The notes below the pieces were generated by a model, which had not been told where the DNA came from, made no database searches, and worked only from the letters and a program-made list of their open reading frames with translations. This document shows positions 1-7,120 of a stretch of DNA of 64,000 bases, in pieces. The DNA is taken from the NCBI GenBank assembly GCA_018141785.1, contig CP073341.1, positions 1,969,422-2,033,421 of the forward strand. Reading direction: 5' to 3'. Source of the stretch: Candidatus Paraprochloron terpiosi LD05. GTDB lineage: Bacteria > Cyanobacteriota > Cyanobacteriia > Cyanobacteriales > Prochloraceae. How positions within the stretch are numbered: the first letter of the stretch is position 1; the number at the start of each line of letters is the position of its first letter. A program made the position numbers and the translations under genes.

Positions 1-75
1 GTGTTCGCCCCGAACTAACTAGCAATTTGGGTTGACTACTGAAATTGATTTATTTTAGCTCTCATTTCTTCGCTT

Positions 76-999
76 TTATCCTTTAGCAGGTGCAAAATCT
101 GGTTTAATTTCTAAGGCTTTATCATAGCTTGCCAGAGCGTCTTCCCACTTTTGAATGCTGTAAAAAGCATTGCCCAGGTCATACCAAGCTTGATAGTCCT
201 CTGGATCCAGTTGGATAGCCTTGGAAAAAGAAGCGATGGCTTCTTCGTACTGCCCCAGGTATGCCAAAGCACAGCCCCTATTGTGCCACACTTTGGGCAG
301 ATTAGGATTTAATGCCAAAGCTTGTTTCCAACTGGCCACGGCAGAAGTATAATCTTTATTATCTGCTTGCTGTAGACCCAGATCGAACCAATCTTCCTAG
401 GTTTTGGGAGTTATATTGGTAGCAGCGATTAATGCCTGCACCATAGCTTGAGGATCTGCGGTTGTTTCTATTCCCAGTTGCCGAGCCATTGCCTCCCGGA
501 ATTGACTATCTTGCCCGAGCCTGCCAATTAACTCTTCCACAGTCATCGTTTCTTGGGGCAATGATGAGCTATCGGATCCATCGTACTCCCAAATATCTCT
601 CTTTGGTTGCCGAGTGAGCAACTCCCTGCCGATACTATAGGCTGTCTCGCCGATTTGGTCAATATCTGGCACGGAACGGCATTTTTCCCCCAACTGCACC
701 ATGCGCATTCCTAACTGGTGGTTTAGGGCTCCAGAAGCTAGGACTTTGTTGCCAAACCGTTGTAACCAGGCAACCCATGGTCCTTGTTTGCCCCGCTCCT
801 CCAAACCAGCGAAAAATTTGACGATTCGTCCCTCGTGCCAGCCATGGACAACCCCTTCTAGAAGCTGGCTAAACAAAAATTCGTAATCTGTATCGTTTAG
901 CTGAGGCAGGTCTTTTTGGGACTCTTGTTGCCGTTTTAAGCTTTTGCCCAACAACTTTTGCCATAACCCCTTCAACCATTGCCAGATTTGCCCGAACAT
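76..999 (-). pseudogene. TPR-repeat protein interrupted by an in-frame amber codon
   Basis: Two minus-strand open frames, 397-999 (200 codons) and the stretch ending at 76, lie in the same reading frame and are separated only by a TAG at 397-399. Reading past the stop gives EDWFDLGLQQADNKDYTSAV and then about two and a half tetratricopeptide repeats (WHNRGCALAYLGQYEEAI, WYDLGNAFYSIQKWEDAL). The N-terminal 200 residues begin with a Trp/Leu-rich amphipathic stretch, are otherwise mostly helical, and match no domain I can name. TPRs usually mediate protein-protein contacts. The conserved sequence flows smoothly across the stop, so the ancestral gene was one protein of about 307 residues. A GTG at 337-339 could start the TPR part alone, but no ribosome site supports that. 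A C-to-T change (CAG to TAG) is the simplest origin. No function can be assigned. Confidence 0.7.
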
Positions 1000-1046
1000 C
1001 CCCTCTCCTCTTTGAGACTTTCTACTCTAATATACTATTATCTGTG

Positions 1047-1548
1047 AATAAACCGCAGAGACGCAGAGGACGCAGAGGAAAGAGAAGAGAGGAAAAGATG
1101 AGGGAGGAGGGGCGAGATTTAACGAGAGAGGTAATCGGGGTGGCTATAGAAGTACATCGAATTTTAGGTCCAGGTTTTTTAGAGTCTGTCTATGAGGGAG
1201 CCATGGCTCACGAGTTCAAATTGAGAGGAATCTCCTTTGAGCGGCAAAAAGAGATAGCTGTTACCTATAAAGGACATCCTGTAGGAGAAAGTCGATTGGA
1301 CTTTTTGGGGGAAAAAACTCTGGTGGTGGAACTAAAAGCAGTAGCTAGTCTAACCCCGCTACATGAAGCGCAAGTCCTCTCTTATCTCAAAGCGACTAAT
1401 TGCTCTCTCGCCCTCTTAATCAACTTCAACGTACCCCTCCTCAAAAATGGTGTCCGACGCATCATCCGCACTTAAACCCACCTCCCCCCCCTCTCCCTCT
1501 CTTCTCTTCCCTCCTCCCTCTGCGTCCTCTGCGCCTCTGCGGTTTATT
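1047..1548. repeat. 32-bp near-perfect inverted repeat flanking the GxxExxY gene
   Basis: The left arm (1047-1078, starting aataaaccgcagagacgc) and right arm (1517-1548, ending gcgcctctgcggtttatt) are reverse complements with a single mismatch over 32 bp. Each arm is made of degenerate heptamers of the cgcagag type. Both inner edges continue into purine-rich (left) and pyrimidine-rich (right) tracts that are also roughly complementary. The arms enclose exactly one gene, the GxxExxY nuclease. Other single copies of this heptamer repeat occur near 3870, 40050, 41820, 41890, 50765 and 55255. Confidence 0.85.
1098..1475 (+). CDS. GxxExxY family protein (PD-(D/E)XK nuclease fold)
   Basis: This 125-residue protein carries the family signature GPGFLESVY (G26, E29, Y32 counted from the ATG at 1098). 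It then shows the putative nuclease core: D68 in SRLDFL, E78-x-K80 in VVELKAV, and Q92 in EAQVLSYL. The family belongs to the PD-(D/E)XK superfamily; its cellular role is not established. The open frame extends 18 codons upstream to 1044, but that stretch is a translation of the cgcagag heptamer repeat, so I place the start at 1098, preceded by a purine-rich GAGAGGAAAAG. The gene stands alone and is bracketed by a near-perfect inverted copy of the repeat. Family assignment is secure; a mobile or maintenance role is only inference. Confidence 0.85.
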   Translation: MREEGRDLTREVIGVAIEVHRILGPGFLESVYEGAMAHEFKLRGISFERQKEIAVTYKGHPVGESRLDFLGEKTLVVELKAVASLTPLHEAQVLSYLKATNCSLALLINFNVPLLKNGVRRIIRT

Positions 1549-1560
1549 ATTTCAATGAAT

Positions 1561-2166
1561 TTAAAGCACAGCATGAATACTTTCAACCACCTGTTCAAGA
1601 AAATCAACAGCATCATTAACCAGTACCTCATCAATCCTCCATCTATTGCCCAAACCTAGTGTTGGATCTATGTCAGCTTCATGGGCAATTTTATGGCGAC
1701 GCTCCACGATAATGCTCAACTGTTGTTTAATATCTTTTGCTGGTTGCCTCATCAAGTTTCCCACTTCTCGCCATAATTTTTGCTCCGAAATTAATCTAAT
1801 GGCATCTGCTATACTATCTGGGTGTTGAAAGCTTTTATAGCTGTGTCGCTGTCGAATTTCATATTCTAACAAAGAATCAAAATTTGAGGACATATTTAAA
1901 GCTTGACGCGCACTTCCCAAGGAAATTTGAAAGCGAGAAAATGCAGGAGGTTCAGAGCGAGTCCCCCGGTGAATTTCTAGCATTCCTAATCTCACTACTT
2001 CATGAACGTAATAATCCAATGCACTCACACATAACACTAATGCTGCTCTCAACATGTCTGAAATATCCAGAGCGGGTGTAGATTGTGCTTTGATAGAATT
2101 ATGAATAGCTATCAAATCTCGAACCCGTCTGATGCTGATCTGGAATTGATTAAGGGCAGACTGCAT
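1561..2166 (-). CDS. HEPN-domain protein (putative RNase), partner of ParA-like ATPase
   Basis: This all-helical protein of 201 residues resembles the HEPN families first noticed in cyanobacteria (MAE_28990 / RiboL-PSP-HEPN type). The telltale site is ERRHKIAHEAD at about residues 155-165, which gives the HEPN R-x4-6-H ribonuclease motif (R156/R157 and H162). An N-terminal helix pair (residues 1-60) with SALDYYVHEVVR fits the HEPN core. Its ATG lies inside the 3' end of the ParA-like gene (17-bp overlap), so the two are very probably co-translated. HEPN proteins are commonly RNA-cleaving toxins or defence effectors; that this one is active is inferred from the intact motif. The 3' end runs close to the right arm of the GxxExxY inverted repeat. 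Confidence 0.7.
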   Translation of the reverse strand: MQSALNQFQISIRRVRDLIAIHNSIKAQSTPALDISDMLRAALVLCVSALDYYVHEVVRLGMLEIHRGTRSEPPAFSRFQISLGSARQALNMSSNFDSLLEYEIRQRHSYKSFQHPDSIADAIRLISEQKLWREVGNLMRQPAKDIKQQLSIIVERRHKIAHEADIDPTLGLGNRWRIDEVLVNDAVDFLEQVVESIHAVL

Positions 2167-3199
2167 TAGAAGTTAGATTGATTACTTTATCGGCTAATTG
2201 TGAAAAAGATTCTTTAAAATCATTTTGAGGCTTGAGAGTGTTTTCTAAAACCGCGCCACTTTGCCCAATTTCTTCGGGTGTTAAAGCAAATACAGGTGTT
2301 TGATATTCTTGAGAACGAGCAATGAGACTATTAAAATCAGACATTCGTATGAGACAGAAATCATCCTCAATTCCTTGAGCAGAATATACTTCCAGCGGAA
2401 AAACCATTTTTTCACGACTTAATTCTGGAAACAGTCTATCCTGGATAGCGCCTTTAATATCATCCATCCATTTTTTTAAAGCAACAGATGGTTTTTGATT
2501 TCTAACTCGATAATTTTGAATAATGGTTCCTAGAAAGAGAGGTGTAACTTTGGGAAATGGGTAAACAGCTTCTTTGAGAACTGGCAATTCACTGGCTTTC
2601 TTTGCCCACTGATACCATTTAGGTAGAATGGTTGCCAAGGAATCAATTGCCATAATTGAGAAAAAGTCAGGGATTGTGGGAATTATAAAGTAGTTGCTTG
2701 TCATCAGTAGATTTTGATTGATTGAGCTTAAACTTGGACTCATATCAATTAGAATATAGTCCGCAGCAAATTTCTGAGCTGTTTTCTCAAGAAGATAGGA
2801 AATTGAACCCGGAATATTCTTCAGAGTTTGAATAGAACCACTTAATTCTTGGGCAATACCCAAGGTTACTTCATACTCAGCAAATCCAACATGTCCCGGC
2901 AATAAAAACAAACCCTCCTGTCTTTCTATGGGTATACATTCAACTGCATCTATTAATTTAGGTTGAGATTCAAAAGCAGGTGCTAAACCAGCTTTTATGT
3001 GTTGATTTTTGCTGTACACTTCTTCGAGCTGCTTCTTGGTGGAAAATCCCAGTACCATTCCCGTCAGGTTACATTGGGGATCCGTATCCACCAGAATGAC
3101 TCGTTTACCTTTAGAAGCTAACATCCAACCTAAGTTAAAGGTTGTTGTGGTTTTACTAACGCCACCTTTGTGATTGAAAAGAGCAATTTTTTTAACCAT
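2150..3199 (-). CDS. ParA/MinD-family P-loop ATPase
   Basis: The 349-residue protein begins MVKKIALFNHKGGVSKTT, a deviant Walker A motif (KGGVSKTT, residues 11-18) typical of ParA/Soj ATPases. It continues with the VDTDPQCNLT switch and DYILIDMSPSLSSINQNLL, the Walker B region. The C-terminal third is longer than in plasmid ParA proteins and matches stand-alone ParA-like proteins of bacterial chromosomes. No ParB gene or parS-like array is visible; the next gene, overlapping by 17 bp, encodes a HEPN protein. ParA ATPases dimerise on DNA and position cargo; here a regulatory or sensing role for the HEPN protein is more likely than partitioning, but that is inference. Start chosen at the only ATG ahead of the Walker A motif. 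Confidence 0.85.
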   Translation of the reverse strand: MVKKIALFNHKGGVSKTTTTFNLGWMLASKGKRVILVDTDPQCNLTGMVLGFSTKKQLEEVYSKNQHIKAGLAPAFESQPKLIDAVECIPIERQEGLFLLPGHVGFAEYEVTLGIAQELSGSIQTLKNIPGSISYLLEKTAQKFAADYILIDMSPSLSSINQNLLMTSNYFIIPTIPDFFSIMAIDSLATILPKWYQWAKKASELPVLKEAVYPFPKVTPLFLGTIIQNYRVRNQKPSVALKKWMDDIKGAIQDRLFPELSREKMVFPLEVYSAQGIEDDFCLIRMSDFNSLIARSQEYQTPVFALTPEEIGQSGAVLENTLKPQNDFKESFSQLADKVINLTSNAVCP

Positions 3200-3320
3200 T
3201 TTATAATTTACATGAGCCGGATCGGTACAAATTGCCTTGTACTTGGAAAAAATCTCATTAATTCCTATTATAGTGGGTAATGTGTGAAAATATCAATAGG
3301 TAAATACTCCTAAATTATAT

Positions 3321-3337
3321 GGTGGGCAATGCCCACC
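3321..3337. repeat. Short palindrome of the ggtgggca-a-tgcccacc family
   Basis: GGTGGGCAATGCCCACC is a perfect 8-bp inverted repeat around one base. The same or nearly the same unit occurs between genes at about 13436, 23382, 23822, 40093 and 50681. It is a dispersed intergenic palindrome; it could form a hairpin in RNA from either strand but lacks a T run. Confidence 0.8.
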
Positions 3338-3347
3338 GGATTTAGAG

Positions 3348-3570
3348 CTAGCTAGAGAGGGTCTTTAATTGCTCAACTCTCTGCTGAATTAATTTTTTAA
3401 CTTCCTTGACTTCAGCCAGAGACTGGGGTGGAGCAAAAGTTTCCTCCTTCGCCGAAGCAGTAAGGCGATCCACAAATGTACTAAATGCTACTTTGTCATT
3501 GGGATGAGCTATAACGTAAGCTCGTAGATCCTTTTTAGTCAGTCATGGTGTTAAAATTAGGCTTAATCAC
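3348..3570 (-). pseudogene. DUF6887-like small protein, frameshifted by a 4-bp tandem duplication
   Basis: A GTG at 3568-3570 overlaps the stop of the upstream DUF6888-like gene (GTGA) and begins VIKPNFNTMTD, then stops. One frame over, the reading continues LTKKDLRAYVIAHPNDKVAF and runs to a TAG at 3348-3350. The break is at gactgact: removing one 4-bp unit gives the join NTMTKKDLRAYV, the usual form in cyanobacterial DUF6887 proteins as I recall them. The product would have been about 70 residues, soluble and charged. The DUF number is from memory. A non-AUG restart at CTG after the break cannot be excluded. Confidence 0.6.
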
Positions 3571-3749
3571 AAAAACCTCCAAAAACCATTGGGATAGATT
3601 TGAATCTCTATGCTGTCGCCAGCCACTATAAATACGTTAGCTGTTCCCTCATCAAAACAAACAACAAAAATAGGGGTAAAGGTATTGGTTAGGGATTGGC
3701 ACAATATGATACATATTATCCCCTGAGCAGCGGTTAGCAAAATCGACAC
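3567..3749 (-). CDS. DUF6888-like small protein
   Basis: The 60-residue product starts MSILLTAAQGIICIILCQSL and ends VAGDSIEIQIYPNGFWRFL. The pattern of a helical CxxLC-type start, a central strand region and the terminal IEIxIYPNGxWRFL matches a cyanobacterial family that normally sits directly ahead of a DUF6887 gene. Here the stop overlaps the start of that partner (GTGA). The conserved pairing and tiny size recall toxin-antitoxin modules, but I know of no demonstrated function. The partner is frameshifted, so the pair may no longer work. The DUF number is from memory. Confidence 0.6.
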   Translation of the reverse strand: MSILLTAAQGIICIILCQSLTNTFTPIFVVCFDEGTANVFIVAGDSIEIQIYPNGFWRFL

Positions 3750-3869
3750 ACCTACAACCGCACTATATTATATTAGTAGGGATAGCGATCGCCTGTACCA
3801 AAAATTTTGGTAAAATGGACCAGGGTAAGATGAATACAGATCCGCCACCGCCCTTGGGCGCTATCCTCT

Positions 3870-3902
3870 CCCCTCTGTGTCCTCTGCGTCTCTGTGGTTA
3901 AT
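3870..3902. repeat. Heptamer repeat (ctctgcg type) directly upstream of dnaX
   Basis: Copies of the heptamer unit (cctctgtg, cctctgcg, tctctgtgg) end 26 bp before the dnaX ATG. This explains the spurious in-frame N-terminal extension of dnaX. Same family as the arms around the GxxExxY gene. Confidence 0.75.
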
Positions 3903-3927
3903 CAAAAAAAGTCTATCACAAATACCA

Positions 3928-6111
3928 ATGTCCTATGAACCCTTTCACCACAAATATCGCCCTCAAACCTTTGCCCAGCTAGTGGGACAGGAGGCCATCG
4001 CCACCACCCTAACCAATGCTATAACCAGCCAGAGAATTGCCCCAGCCTATCTATTTACCGGTCCCAGAGGTACAGGTAAGACTTCCTCAGCGCGGATTTT
4101 AGCCAAGTCCCTCAATTGTCTCAAAGAGCAACAACCCACAGCTTCTCCTTGTGGAGAGTGCGAAGTTTGCCGGGCGATCGCTCGCAGCTCTGCTTTGGAT
4201 GTGATTGAAATAGACGCTGCGAGCAATACGGGGGTAGATAATATCCGGGAGATGATAGAAAGAAGCTCCTTTGCTCCGGTTCAATGTCGTTATAAGGTTT
4301 ATGTCATCGACGAATGCTTGACTGCCGATAGCCTCATTTTAACCCGTGAAGAGGAAATACCTATCAAAGATAGCAGTCTCAAAGGGAAAGAGGTTCTCAC
4401 CTATAATGAACATAGAGCAACATGGGAATATAAAAGGGTAGTGAGATGGTTAGAACGAGGTAGGAAACCCACCCTCACTATTACCACCACAAATAGTTCT
4501 CTTCACTGTACTGGGAATCATTTAATAAGAACAGAAACGGGTTGGACTGTTGCGGAAAACCTGAAACCGGGGACGAAAATCATCTCTTATCCCCATAGAG
4601 AAGTGATCCAATCTGTAGAAGAGGGGATAGTAGAGCAGGTTTACGATTTAGAAGTGGAGGAGAATCACAATTTTATCGCCAATGGGTTATTGGTGCATAA
4701 CTGCCACATGCTCAGTAATGCAGCTTTTAATGGACTGTTAAAAACCTTAGAAGAACCTCCTGCTAGGGTAGTATTTGTCTTAGCAACCACGGATCCCCAA
4801 CGAGTGCTACCCACTATTATATCTCGCTGTCAGCGATTTGATTATCGTCGTATTCCTCTAGAGGCTATGGTTGCTCACCTACAGTACATTGCTGAAAAGG
4901 AAAAGATAGATATAACAGAGGAAGCTATCTCTATAGTAGCCCAAATTGCCAACGGTGGTTTACGGGATGCAGAAAGTCTTTTAGATCAGTTGAGTCTCTT
5001 ATCCGGTAAGATAACTGTAGAGGAAGTTTGGGACTTAGTGGGAGCAGTCCCAGAAAGGGATATGTTAGCATTATTGAGGGCGATAGCCGCTAAAAATCCT
5101 GAAGCTATTATCCCTCAATGTCGTCAGATAATGGATCGGGGGAGAGAACCTTTAGCCGTACTGCAAAATCTAGCTAATTTCTACCTCCATTTAGCTATAG
5201 CAAAGTCTGCACCCTCCCGAGGTGATTTAGTTCCCGTCACAGCACCAACTTGGGAGCAGTTAATTACAGAAGCAGCAAATTGGGAATTAGGGGATATTCT
5301 CCGAGGACAGCAACACTTAAAAGAGAGTGAAGTCCAAATTAAAAATACCACTCAACCCCGTCTTTGGCTAGAAGTAACCCTCTTAGGATTATTATCTGTT
5401 GTGGAACCAAAAGTTGTACCCCAGCAGCAACAATCCAACAATACTGAGATAAGAAGAGAGAAAGAGGTTAAACAGAAGGTTACCACTGAAAGTGTCCCTG
5501 TTAAAACGGCACCTTCCCAATCCATTTCTACCCCCCCACGTTTTGTTGCTCCCGGAGAAATTTGGTCTCAAGTACTCCAGCACCTCCAACCCCCTACAGC
5601 AGAAGCATTGGTACGTCAGTACTGTCATTTAATTACTAAGACAGAGACCTCGGCGAGGGTTGGGGTGGGCAATAAAAGATTTTTGAGCATGGTACAACAG
5701 AAATTGCCTAATCTTGAAGCTGCTTTTGTCGCAGTCTGCCAACAAAAGATAAAGGTACAGTTGGAAGTGGATTCCACTACGAAAACTACTCCTGCACCAC
5801 CACCAATAACAACTTCACCTCAAAATCAGGTAGATAGTGTCAAGAAGGTAGATAGTGTCAAGAAGGTAGAAAAAGCTACTGCTTCAACTAATAATGGTAA
5901 AGATAGCAGTCCCGAACCAAATAATTATTCGGAGTCGGAGGTAAAGAAAGCTGTTCAAGCTCTTGCTAATTTTTTTAAAGGTCGGATTTATGAAGATAAA
6001 GAAGTTAAAACTCCTCCACCTCCTACCCTCCAAAAACCTCAATATAAAATTGCTAATAGACCTTATCGTAGTATAGAGGATATCGAAGATAAAGAGGATT
6101 TGGAATTTTGA
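3928..6111 (+). CDS. dnaX: DNA polymerase III subunit gamma/tau with intein
   Basis: DnaX is the clamp-loader ATPase that loads the beta sliding clamp. The precursor from the ATG at 3928 is 727 residues and the mature protein about 598 after removal of a 129-residue intein. Visible motifs are Walker A GPRGTGKTS (about 45-53), the zinc-binding cysteines C64 and CGECEVC (75-81), Walker B VYVIDE split from CHMLSNAAFNGLLKTLEEPP by the intein, and the SRC sensor in ISRCQRFDYRR. The C-terminal tau part is Pro/Lys/Ser-rich and holds a direct repeat DSVKKVDSVKKV. The frame continues 17 codons upstream to 3877, but that part is heptamer repeat and MSYEPFHHKYRPQTF is the family's usual start. Confidence 0.95.
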   Translation: MSYEPFHHKYRPQTFAQLVGQEAIATTLTNAITSQRIAPAYLFTGPRGTGKTSSARILAKSLNCLKEQQPTASPCGECEVCRAIARSSALDVIEIDAASNTGVDNIREMIERSSFAPVQCRYKVYVIDECLTADSLILTREEEIPIKDSSLKGKEVLTYNEHRATWEYKRVVRWLERGRKPTLTITTTNSSLHCTGNHLIRTETGWTVAENLKPGTKIISYPHREVIQSVEEGIVEQVYDLEVEENHNFIANGLLVHNCHMLSNAAFNGLLKTLEEPPARVVFVLATTDPQRVLPTIISRCQRFDYRRIPLEAMVAHLQYIAEKEKIDITEEAISIVAQIANGGLRDAESLLDQLSLLSGKITVEEVWDLVGAVPERDMLALLRAIAAKNPEAIIPQCRQIMDRGREPLAVLQNLANFYLHLAIAKSAPSRGDLVPVTAPTWEQLITEAANWELGDILRGQQHLKESEVQIKNTTQPRLWLEVTLLGLLSVVEPKVVPQQQQSNNTEIRREKEVKQKVTTESVPVKTAPSQSISTPPRFVAPGEIWSQVLQHLQPPTAEALVRQYCHLITKTETSARVGVGNKRFLSMVQQKLPNLEAAFVAVCQQKIKVQLEVDSTTKTTPAPPPITTSPQNQVDSVKKVDSVKKVEKATASTNNGKDSSPEPNNYSESEVKKAVQALANFFKGRIYEDKEVKTPPPPTLQKPQYKIANRPYRSIEDIEDKEDLEF
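4315..4701 (+). other. Contiguous mini-intein in DnaX (129 residues, no endonuclease)
   Basis: The insertion begins with Cys (CLTADSLILT, block A) directly after VYVIDE and ends with the LLVHN terminus (penultimate His, terminal Asn) followed by Cys+1 of CHMLSN. Block B is CTGNHL with the T-x-x-H arrangement, and block F is VYDLEVEENHNFIANG. All residues needed for the standard splicing steps are present (C1, T and H of block B, H128, N129, C+1). There is no LAGLIDADG domain, so the element cannot home by itself. 129 residues is near the lower limit known for inteins. It sits at the Walker B motif, so unspliced DnaX should be inactive. As I recall, a larger endonuclease-bearing intein is found in dnaX of other cyanobacteria. 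Confidence 0.93.
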
Positions 6112-6151
6112 ACCGCCCCTTAACGCCGATGAACGCCGATGAAGAGGGATA

Positions 6152-6187
6152 TTCCTTTGCGCCTTTGCGCCTTTGCGCGATATAATA
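6152..6187. repeat. Heptamer repeat (tttgcgc type) followed by a TATAAT-like box
   Basis: Three units of ctttgcg precede tataatataatatg. A TATAAT at about 6181-6186 could act as a -10 box for the gene downstream, which would place transcription start after the ATG at 6192 and favour the ATG at 6219. Related cgcaaag/ctttgcg repeats lie at 8865, 13040, 21272, 22482 and 53685. Confidence 0.5.
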
Positions 6188-6218
6188 TAATATGATAAAG
6201 CAAAATCACCATAGACTC

Positions 6219-6704
6219 ATGGAACCTATAACAATCGCGAACAACATCATCTTTCTCATCAAATTTGTCTGTGAAATGAAAAAAAATCCAGAGACAATCC
6301 CAACATGGGGTAATTTAATGAATTTGCTCAGACGGAAGTCTCCTGAGACAGCTTCCGCCCTTGAGTTAGCTGCACAAAACCCAGATAATGACAATATTGC
6401 CCAAAGTTGTGGTATGCTAGAGGAAGCTGCCAAATCGGACGCAGAAATTGCCGCAGCAGTTCAAAAAGTTGTTCAGTCTGAAGAATTTATCAATATTTCT
6501 AAGAAAATGTTTGTTGGTGCGCAGTTACATGGAAATGCTAAAGTCGAGAACTTGACTCAGAATAATACATTTGAAAGTCCATATCATTGTCTTGATGGCT
6601 TTCTCGTCATTAAAAGCCAAGATTCATTGCCTGAAATTGATTGGGTATCTTTGATTCGAGAAGAAAGAACGAATGATTTAATGAACTATGAAAGTATTAT
6701 TTGA
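6219..6704 (+). CDS. Hypothetical protein, putative antitoxin to the PIN-domain gene
   Basis: The product from ATG 6219 is 161 residues; an ATG at 6192 would add nine. I do not recognise the N-terminal two thirds, which is helical with an Ala/Glu-rich segment (LEEAAKSDAEIAAAVQKVV). The last 40 residues (GFLVIKSQDSLPEIDWVSLIREERTNDLM) resemble the toxin-contacting tail of antitoxins encoded ahead of PIN toxins. Its end overlaps the start of the PIN gene by 17 bp, the usual antitoxin-toxin layout. A chimera produced by an old fusion is possible because the two parts look unrelated. Confidence 0.45.
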   Translation: MEPITIANNIIFLIKFVCEMKKNPETIPTWGNLMNLLRRKSPETASALELAAQNPDNDNIAQSCGMLEEAAKSDAEIAAAVQKVVQSEEFINISKKMFVGAQLHGNAKVENLTQNNTFESPYHCLDGFLVIKSQDSLPEIDWVSLIREERTNDLMNYESII

Positions 6705-7120
6705 TACTAATATTATTGTAGCGGCAATGATTGAAACACATCCTAAATATGCTCTTAGTTTTTCTTGGGTGCAAAAAGTCAGATAATGAAGCCATATCTG
6801 GTTATATTTCAACTCATTCTCTAGCAGAATTATATTCAGTATTGACACGATTGCCTTTGCAAAAACCTATTAGCCCTCAGCAGGCTTATAATGGTATTAT
6901 GAATAACTTAAAAGGTTTTCAAACTATTGATCTAGATAGCGATGATTACCTAAACGTAATAGAAAATATTAGTCAATTGCAAATTACCGGAGGAGTAATT
7001 TTCGACGCAATTATTGCCCAAGCAGCTCTTAAAGCTAACGTAGATATTCTGTTAACTCTCAATCCAAAACATTTTAGACGATTAGGAGAATCCATCGCTA
7101 GTTTAGTGCAAGATCCTTGA
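6688..7120 (+). pseudogene. PIN-domain (VapC-like) toxin gene with a frameshift
   Basis: The first frame from ATG 6688 gives MKVLFDTNIIVAAMIETHPK and on to SFSWVQKVR, then stops. The next frame continues DNEAISGYISTHSLAELYSV to the stop at 7120. Joined, the two parts make a complete PIN domain with the first Asp (LFDTN), the central Glu (HSLAELY) and the later Asp (VIFDAIIAQA), ending LTLNPKHFRR. A single extra base in or near caaaaagtcag would cause the break. PIN toxins are Mg2+-dependent RNases. The 3' end overlaps the convergent ribBA gene by 23 bp. The toxin is probably inactive unless the A-run allows slippage. Confidence 0.65.
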
